A DNA stretch of 36,393 nt from an uncultured Clostridia bacterium (GTDB lineage: Bacteria > Bacillota > Clostridia > UBA1381). The notes below the pieces were generated by a model. The model was not told where the DNA came from. It did not search any database and saw only the letters and a program-made list of their open reading frames with translations. The stretch spans positions 1 through 36,393 of the forward strand of contig CAJFVT010000087.1 in assembly GCA_904420525.1 (NCBI GenBank). Reading direction: 5' to 3'. Both the position numbers and the translations under genes were made by a program. Every line of letters starts with the position of its first letter. The stretch's first letter is position 1. Below, in pieces: positions 32,779 to 36,393 of this stretch.

Positions 32779-32808
32779 ACGGATCCTAAGTATACCTGTC
32801 CGATCCGT
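32779..32808. terminator. Weak terminator-like hairpin after the P-loop gene
   Basis: ACGGATC/GATCCGT 7-bp stem with a 16-base loop. Only CTTAATT follows on the minus strand; TTTTT follows on the plus strand. Likely a partial transcript end. Confidence 0.4.
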
Positions 32809-32821
32809 TTTTGACCGATAC

Positions 32822-33244
32822 TCAGATAAGACGCTTAACGTAGTCTGGAGCAGCGTCCGCGTCTATGCTTACGGTAAGAACAAATGTGATATTGAACTTC
32901 TTGCTTATCGACTCAAGCCTGTTAAGGAATGTCTCAAGTCCGTCAAGATTGTCGCTGTTATCCTTTTTTACTATCTTGAACAAGCCGTCTACAAAAATAT
33001 TTGTTATATCGTAATCTCCGCTTATTATTCCGCAGATGAAGCCCTCGAATTCACTGTAGTTAACGATATCGAAATCAGATGTATCCGCCATTCTCACACG
33101 TCTGGGGATATCGAACATGTTGCTCGTCGTATTATTAGATATAAACACCACGTTTCCCTTTGCAACCGACGCTGCAGCAGACACCTCCTGCAGAAGCGCC
33201 TTGGTTTTTCCTGTACCCTTTGTACCGATAAGTAATTTAACCAT
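32822..33244 (-). CDS. Small P-loop NTPase-like protein of unknown function
   Basis: 140 residues with a Walker A motif at the very N terminus (MVKLLIGTKGTGKTKALL, residues 7-14) and a Walker B-like segment DITNIFVDGLFKI. NVVFISNNTTSNMFDIPRRVRMADTSDF lies between them. Clostridial homologues are commonly labelled ATP-binding or PilT-like, without evidence for a role in pili. I chose ATG 33244 because GGAGGAAT is seven bases upstream. It lies 42 bases after pgi and is probably co-transcribed. It is too small for a full AAA+ module, so it likely works with a partner. Confidence 0.8.
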   Translation of the reverse strand: MVKLLIGTKGTGKTKALLQEVSAAASVAKGNVVFISNNTTSNMFDIPRRVRMADTSDFDIVNYSEFEGFICGIISGDYDITNIFVDGLFKIVKKDNSDNLDGLETFLNRLESISKKFNITFVLTVSIDADAAPDYVKRLI

Positions 33245-33286
33245 TTTAAATTCCTCCATTCTTAAGAAGCTGCCGCTTCATTAAAA

Positions 33287-34639
33287 TTATTTTTCAAGTC
33301 TTGCTTCAAGCTCAGCCTGCATATCCGTATATCCCGGCTTTCCGAGAAGCGCGAACATGTTTTTCTTGTACGCCTCAACACCGGGCTGATTGAACGGATT
33401 AACGCCGAGGATATATCCCGATATACCGCACGCCTTCTCAAAGAAATATACGAGCTTTCCGAAATAATATGCGTCAATCTTCGGAACTCTCACCGCGAGA
33501 TTAGGCACTCCGCCGTCAGTATGCGCAAGCGCCGTACCCTGTGAGGCCTTGAGATTTACAAAGTCTACCGACTTGCCCGCAAGGAAATTCAATCCGTCCA
33601 GATCGTCTTCATTTTCCTTTATAACTACATTTTTTCTCGGTTCGTCTACCAGCACGGCTGTCTCGAACATAAGCCTCTGTCCATCCTGGATATACTGCCC
33701 CATCGAATGAAGATCCGTTGAAAAATCCGCGGCAGCCGGGAATATCCCCTTATTGTCCTTTCCTTCGCTCTCGCCGTAAAGCTGCTTCCACCATTCACCG
33801 AAATAATGAAGAGCCGGCTCGAAGTTGATCATCATCTCTATAGTTTTGCCCTTCCTTGAAAGACAGTTCCTTACTGCCGCATACTGATAGCACATATTCT
33901 TAGACAGATCCGGATCATTATATTCCTCTCTACCGTCAGCCGCACCCTGCATCATAGCATCTATATCTATGCCTGCCGCCGCGATAGGAAGGAGCCCGAC
34001 TGCGGTCAGAACGCTGAAGCGTCCGCCTACATCGTCAGGAACAACGAAGGTCTCATAGCCTTCCGCGTCCGCAAGAGTCTTCAATGCCCCCTTCGCCTTA
34101 TCCGTTGTGGCATATATCCTGCCCTTTGCGCCTTCCTTACCGTACTTATCTTCAAGTATTTCCTTAAATATTCTGAAAGCTATAGCCGGTTCTGTAGTCG
34201 TACCGGATTTGGATATCACATTTACTGAGATATCCTTGCCCTCACATGCCTCTATGAGCTCTGCGAGATAAGTCGAGCTTATGCTGTTGCCCGCATAGAA
34301 TATCTGAGGGCCGTTCCTAAGCTCTTTAGATACGGCATTTGCAAATGAATGGGAAAGCATTTCTATCGCAGCTCTAGCTCCGAGATATGAACCGCCTATT
34401 CCGATCACCACAAGAACATCCGAATCAGATCTGATCTTTTCCGCCGCAGCCTTTATGCGAGCAAATTCTTCCTTATCATAATCCACCGGCAGATCTACCC
34501 AGCCGAGAAAGTCATTTCCCGCACCGGACTTGTTTGCGATCGTTTCATGCGCAGAACGGATAAAAGGCGCCATAGCGTCTATCTCCTCCTGTGAAACAAA
34601 ACCTGCAGCCTTTGAATAATCAAAAACCAAATTACTCAT
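33287..34639 (-). CDS. pgi: Glucose-6-phosphate isomerase
   Basis: Interconverts glucose-6-phosphate and fructose-6-phosphate. The 450-residue bacterial form shows [22 protein letters not shown] (sugar-phosphate site), [18 protein letters not shown], the catalytic-region [17 protein letters not shown] and [11 protein letters not shown]. The ATG has GGAGGTC seven bases upstream and a likely promoter. It diverges from smpB and precedes the P-loop gene. Together with the nearby pfp it supplies upper glycolysis. Confidence 0.98.
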   Translation of the reverse strand: MSNLVFDYSKAAGFVSQEEIDAMAPFIRSAHETIANKSGAGNDFLGWVDLPVDYDKEEFARIKAAAEKIRSDSDVLVVIGIGGSYLGARAAIEMLSHSFANAVSKELRNGPQIFYAGNSISSTYLAELIEACEGKDISVNVISKSGTTTEPAIAFRIFKEILEDKYGKEGAKGRIYATTDKAKGALKTLADAEGYETFVVPDDVGGRFSVLTAVGLLPIAAAGIDIDAMMQGAADGREEYNDPDLSKNMCYQYAAVRNCLSRKGKTIEMMINFEPALHYFGEWWKQLYGESEGKDNKGIFPAAADFSTDLHSMGQYIQDGQRLMFETAVLVDEPRKNVVIKENEDDLDGLNFLAGKSVDFVNLKASQGTALAHTDGGVPNLAVRVPKIDAYYFGKLVYFFEKACGISGYILGVNPFNQPGVEAYKKNMFALLGKPGYTDMQAELEARLEK

Positions 34640-34734
34640 TATTGACCTCCTTTATTTTTATATTAGACAGCCGCACAGCCTTTCAACCGCCGCGCCGCTG
34701 CTTCATTTTTTTGATAGTCATATTGTATAACTCT

Positions 34735-34763
34735 ATTTTACAACATTTCCACTAATAAATCAA
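34735..34763 (-). promoter_or_regulatory. Likely pgi promoter
   Basis: Minus strand: TTGATT, 17 bases, TAAAAT, about 95 bases before pgi. It is nearly back to back with the smpB promoter. Confidence 0.5.
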
Positions 34764-34781
34764 GCTGTTTTTAGAAAAAAC

Positions 34782-34810
34782 TTTACTTCGCAAAAAAAAT
34801 ATGTTATACT
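34782..34810 (+). promoter_or_regulatory. SigA-type promoter of smpB
   Basis: TTTACT, 17 bases, TATACT in an A-rich stretch, divergent from the pgi promoter; predicted start near 34817. Confidence 0.65.
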
Positions 34811-34844
34811 ATATATAATAAGAGTAAGGAAATTTTTATTGATC

Positions 34845-34897
34845 ACAGCGCTTTCAGCGGTATATCCCGGCTGTCGCGGGAATGTACCACAGCGCTG
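34845..34897 (+). promoter_or_regulatory. Structured 5' leader of smpB
   Basis: CAGCGCT/AGCGCTG (7 bp) encloses TCCCG/CGGGA and ends two bases before GGAGG. The ribosome site stays free, so an effect on translation or stability is only a guess. Confidence 0.4.
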
Positions 34898-34909
34898 ACG
34901 GAGGAAATG

Positions 34910-35380
34910 ATGGCAGAAAAGAAAGACAGTGTAAAAGTGATCGCGCAAAATAAAAAAGCCAGGCATGAATATTTTATTCTTGAGACCTATGAATGCGGGA
35001 TCGAACTTTTCGGAACAGAAGTTAAATCCATACGTCTTGGAAAAGTGAATATATCAGACTCTTACGCCGGAATAAACCGCGGCGAGGTCTGGATAAAAGG
35101 AATGAACATCAGCCCGTTCGAGCAGGGGAATATCTTTAACCGTGATCCGCTCCGCGAAAAAAAGCTGCTGATGCATAAGCGTGAGATCCTTAAGCTTTCA
35201 CAGCGGCTCAAAGAGGATGGATTATCCCTTGTTCCGCTCAAGGTCTATCTCAAGGGCTCGCTCGTAAAGGTCGAGCTCGCGCTGGTCAAAGGCAAAAAGC
35301 TCTACGACAAGCGTGAGGATATCGCCAGACGCGATGCAAAGCGCAGCATGGACAGGGCGGTAAAGCAAAGAAGATACTGA
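34910..35380 (+). CDS. smpB: SsrA-binding protein SmpB
   Basis: SmpB carries tmRNA into stalled ribosomes for trans-translation. It has 156 residues from ATG 34910; two ATG codons are adjacent and the second fits GGAGG spacing better. The [42 protein letters not shown] block is diagnostic. The basic C-terminal tail [27 protein letters not shown], which enters the mRNA channel, is complete. It is the only plus-strand gene in the window. No ssrA gene follows it; a palindrome ends the unit. Confidence 0.98.
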   Translation: MAEKKDSVKVIAQNKKARHEYFILETYECGIELFGTEVKSIRLGKVNISDSYAGINRGEVWIKGMNISPFEQGNIFNRDPLREKKLLMHKREILKLSQRLKEDGLSLVPLKVYLKGSLVKVELALVKGKKLYDKREDIARRDAKRSMDRAVKQRRY

Positions 35381-35388
35381 TAAGCTAA

Positions 35389-35465
35389 GGGGCTGTCGCT
35401 TTTAGTGCAGAACGCTAAACAGCTTTATAAAGCCATTTAGTTATCTGCGCTAAAAGCGGCAGCCC
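35389..35465. repeat. Palindrome family C, full copy, between convergent smpB and pfp
   Basis: A nearly complete 77-bp palindrome: GGGCTGTCGCTTTTAG pairs with CTAAAAGCGGCAGCCC, then GCAGA/TCTGC, CTAAA/TTTAG, and central GCTTTATAAAGC. Its site between convergent genes suits a two-way transcript end, although no long T-run follows. Confidence 0.8.
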
Positions 35466-35481
35466 ACTCTTGACTTTTAAA

Positions 35482-36393
35482 TTATTTATCTATAAACAAG
35501 TGCCTTGGGAGTCCGTCCACCATAAACGGCGACAGCTCACCTATGATAAGCGGTGATGCATATTCATTGAATTCCCTTGACACGTATGTACCATCATCTG
35601 TTATCCATTCAAGCGGTACACATTTTTCCACATTCGCCACGAGATTTACGTCATAAAGTCCCGTTTTCGTCTGATACGGCGCATTCGATATCCTTTCTAT
35701 CGTCACCATCTTGCCGGTCTCACCGTTAAGAGCCGCCTGAACAGCGTCAGCTCCCACGGTAAAGGCTTCTGTTATATCACGTCGCGAAACAATATGCGAT
35801 GCACACCGCTGCAGCGTTGAAAACACTATACCGCGCGATTTTATCCCTGTCTGCTCGCCGAGAAAATCTGCAAGATACAGAGCCGTGCCGCCCAATGCCT
35901 TATGACCGAATGAATCCTCAAATACATTCTTTTTATTAGCTTCGCATACATACATGCCGTCAGCCGTCTTTATCCCTTCCGATACCGCTATAACAACGGT
36001 GGTCTGATATTTCTTTATCTCCTCTATCTTCTTCAGGAACTTCTCATGGTCAAACTCCACCTCAGGCAGGTATATGAGATCCGGACCTGTACAGTCCTCT
36101 GCCCTCGACAGAGCTGCGGCGGCTGTGAGCCATCCGGCATTTCTTCCCATTATCTCTACTACAGTTATGGAATCAGTCGGATATGTTTTAGCGTCTCTTA
36201 TTATCTCCTTCATAGCCGAGGCGATATACTTCGCCGCGCTGCCGTATCCCGGCGTATGATCAGTTGCCGCCAAGTCATTGTCTATCGTTTTAGGAACACC
36301 CATGAACCTTATATCACTGTTTATTGATTTAGCGTAATTTGACAGTTTTTTTATCGTATCCATGGAATCATTTCCGCCGATATAGAAGAAATA
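35482..36393 (-). CDS. 6-phosphofructokinase, probably PPi-dependent; 5' end beyond window
   Basis: The gene runs off the right edge; translation continues upstream of the ORF-track Met as YFFYIGGNDSMDTIKKL, so that Met is internal. The sequence GVPKTIDNDLAATDHTPGYGSA carries Lys where ATP enzymes have Gly, and GGNDS has Asp at the position that is Gly in ATP enzymes. Both point to pyrophosphate as phosphate donor. VVEIMGRNAGWLTAAAAL and a complete C terminus follow. About 100 N-terminal residues are missing. The substitution of Asn in GGNDS for the more usual Asp is notable but seems to be a subfamily trait. It converges with smpB across a palindrome. Confidence 0.88.
   Translation of the reverse strand, partial: YFFYIGGNDSMDTIKKLSNYAKSINSDIRFMGVPKTIDNDLAATDHTPGYGSAAKYIASAMKEIIRDAKTYPTDSITVVEIMGRNAGWLTAAAALSRAEDCTGPDLIYLPEVEFDHEKFLKKIEEIKKYQTTVVIAVSEGIKTADGMYVCEANKKNVFEDSFGHKALGGTALYLADFLGEQTGIKSRGIVFSTLQRCASHIVSRRDITEAFTVGADAVQAALNGETGKMVTIERISNAPYQTKTGLYDVNLVANVEKCVPLEWITDDGTYVSREFNEYASPLIIGELSPFMVDGLPRHLFIDK

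Noticed and set aside
35381-35481. ssrA (tmRNA) gene after smpB
   Set aside because: The gap is only about 100 bases and is filled by a palindromic repeat; no tRNA-like ends or tag reading frame.

Overview
The window looks like chromosomal DNA of an anaerobic, probably spore-forming member of the Clostridia (Firmicutes). The evidence is the YtfI/YtfJ pair, a SpoIVFB-like protease, the scpA-scpB operon, GSI-alpha glutamine synthetase with an ANTAR regulator, lysine/peptidoglycan synthesis through DapL, and strong GGAGG ribosome sites with TTGACA/TATAAT promoters. An Oscillospiraceae- or Lachnospiraceae-like host is my guess; the sequence does not settle the family. Nearly every gene is on the minus strand, so the text below follows transcription from right to left. 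The only plus-strand gene is smpB. Most ORF-track lines between 1 and 4,600 are shadows of one large gene, gltB, which runs off the left edge.

Right part (36.4-28.8 kb): a pyrophosphate-type phosphofructokinase (5' end outside the window), smpB, pgi, a small P-loop protein, thrC, galK and a SpoIVFB-like M50 protease. Then 28.7-23.1 kb: a NifX-like His-rich protein behind a consensus promoter, an antibiotic-biosynthesis-monooxygenase-fold protein, a metallophosphoesterase, a three-gene Gtr-like set (GT2, large membrane protein, GtrA), and a YfcE-type phosphodiesterase. Then 23.1-19.5 kb: a thiazole-branch thiamin operon thiS-thiF-thiG-thiH-tenI, with a promoter and a terminator-embedded leader structure resembling the HMP-PP (thiS-motif) riboswitch. 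An SLH/glucosaminidase surface protein follows.

Middle part (18.1-9.2 kb): a strong promoter drives an M50 protease, scpA, scpB, ytfI (DUF2953), ytfJ, and a B12-binding radical SAM protein with its DUF2344 partner. Next comes rpmE-rpsO-pnp, with its own promoter and structured leaders.

Left part (9.1-0 kb): a nitrogen/diaminopimelate block of glnA, an ANTAR protein with a degenerate receiver, dapF, dapL and gltB. The glnA and gltB leaders both carry an intrinsic terminator whose 5' arm overlaps a possible ANTAR-type hexaloop (A at loop position 1, G at position 4). This suggests one antitermination circuit controlling GS and GOGAT, while DapL consumes the glutamate they make.

The intergenic regions hold at least three families of short dispersed palindromic repeats. 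One is a 74-bp MITE-like element whose copy supplies the last codons and stop of ytfI. Another is a 77-bp palindrome, one copy of which appears to carry a second palindrome inserted inside it. No tRNA, rRNA, CRISPR array, transposase or phage gene is visible.
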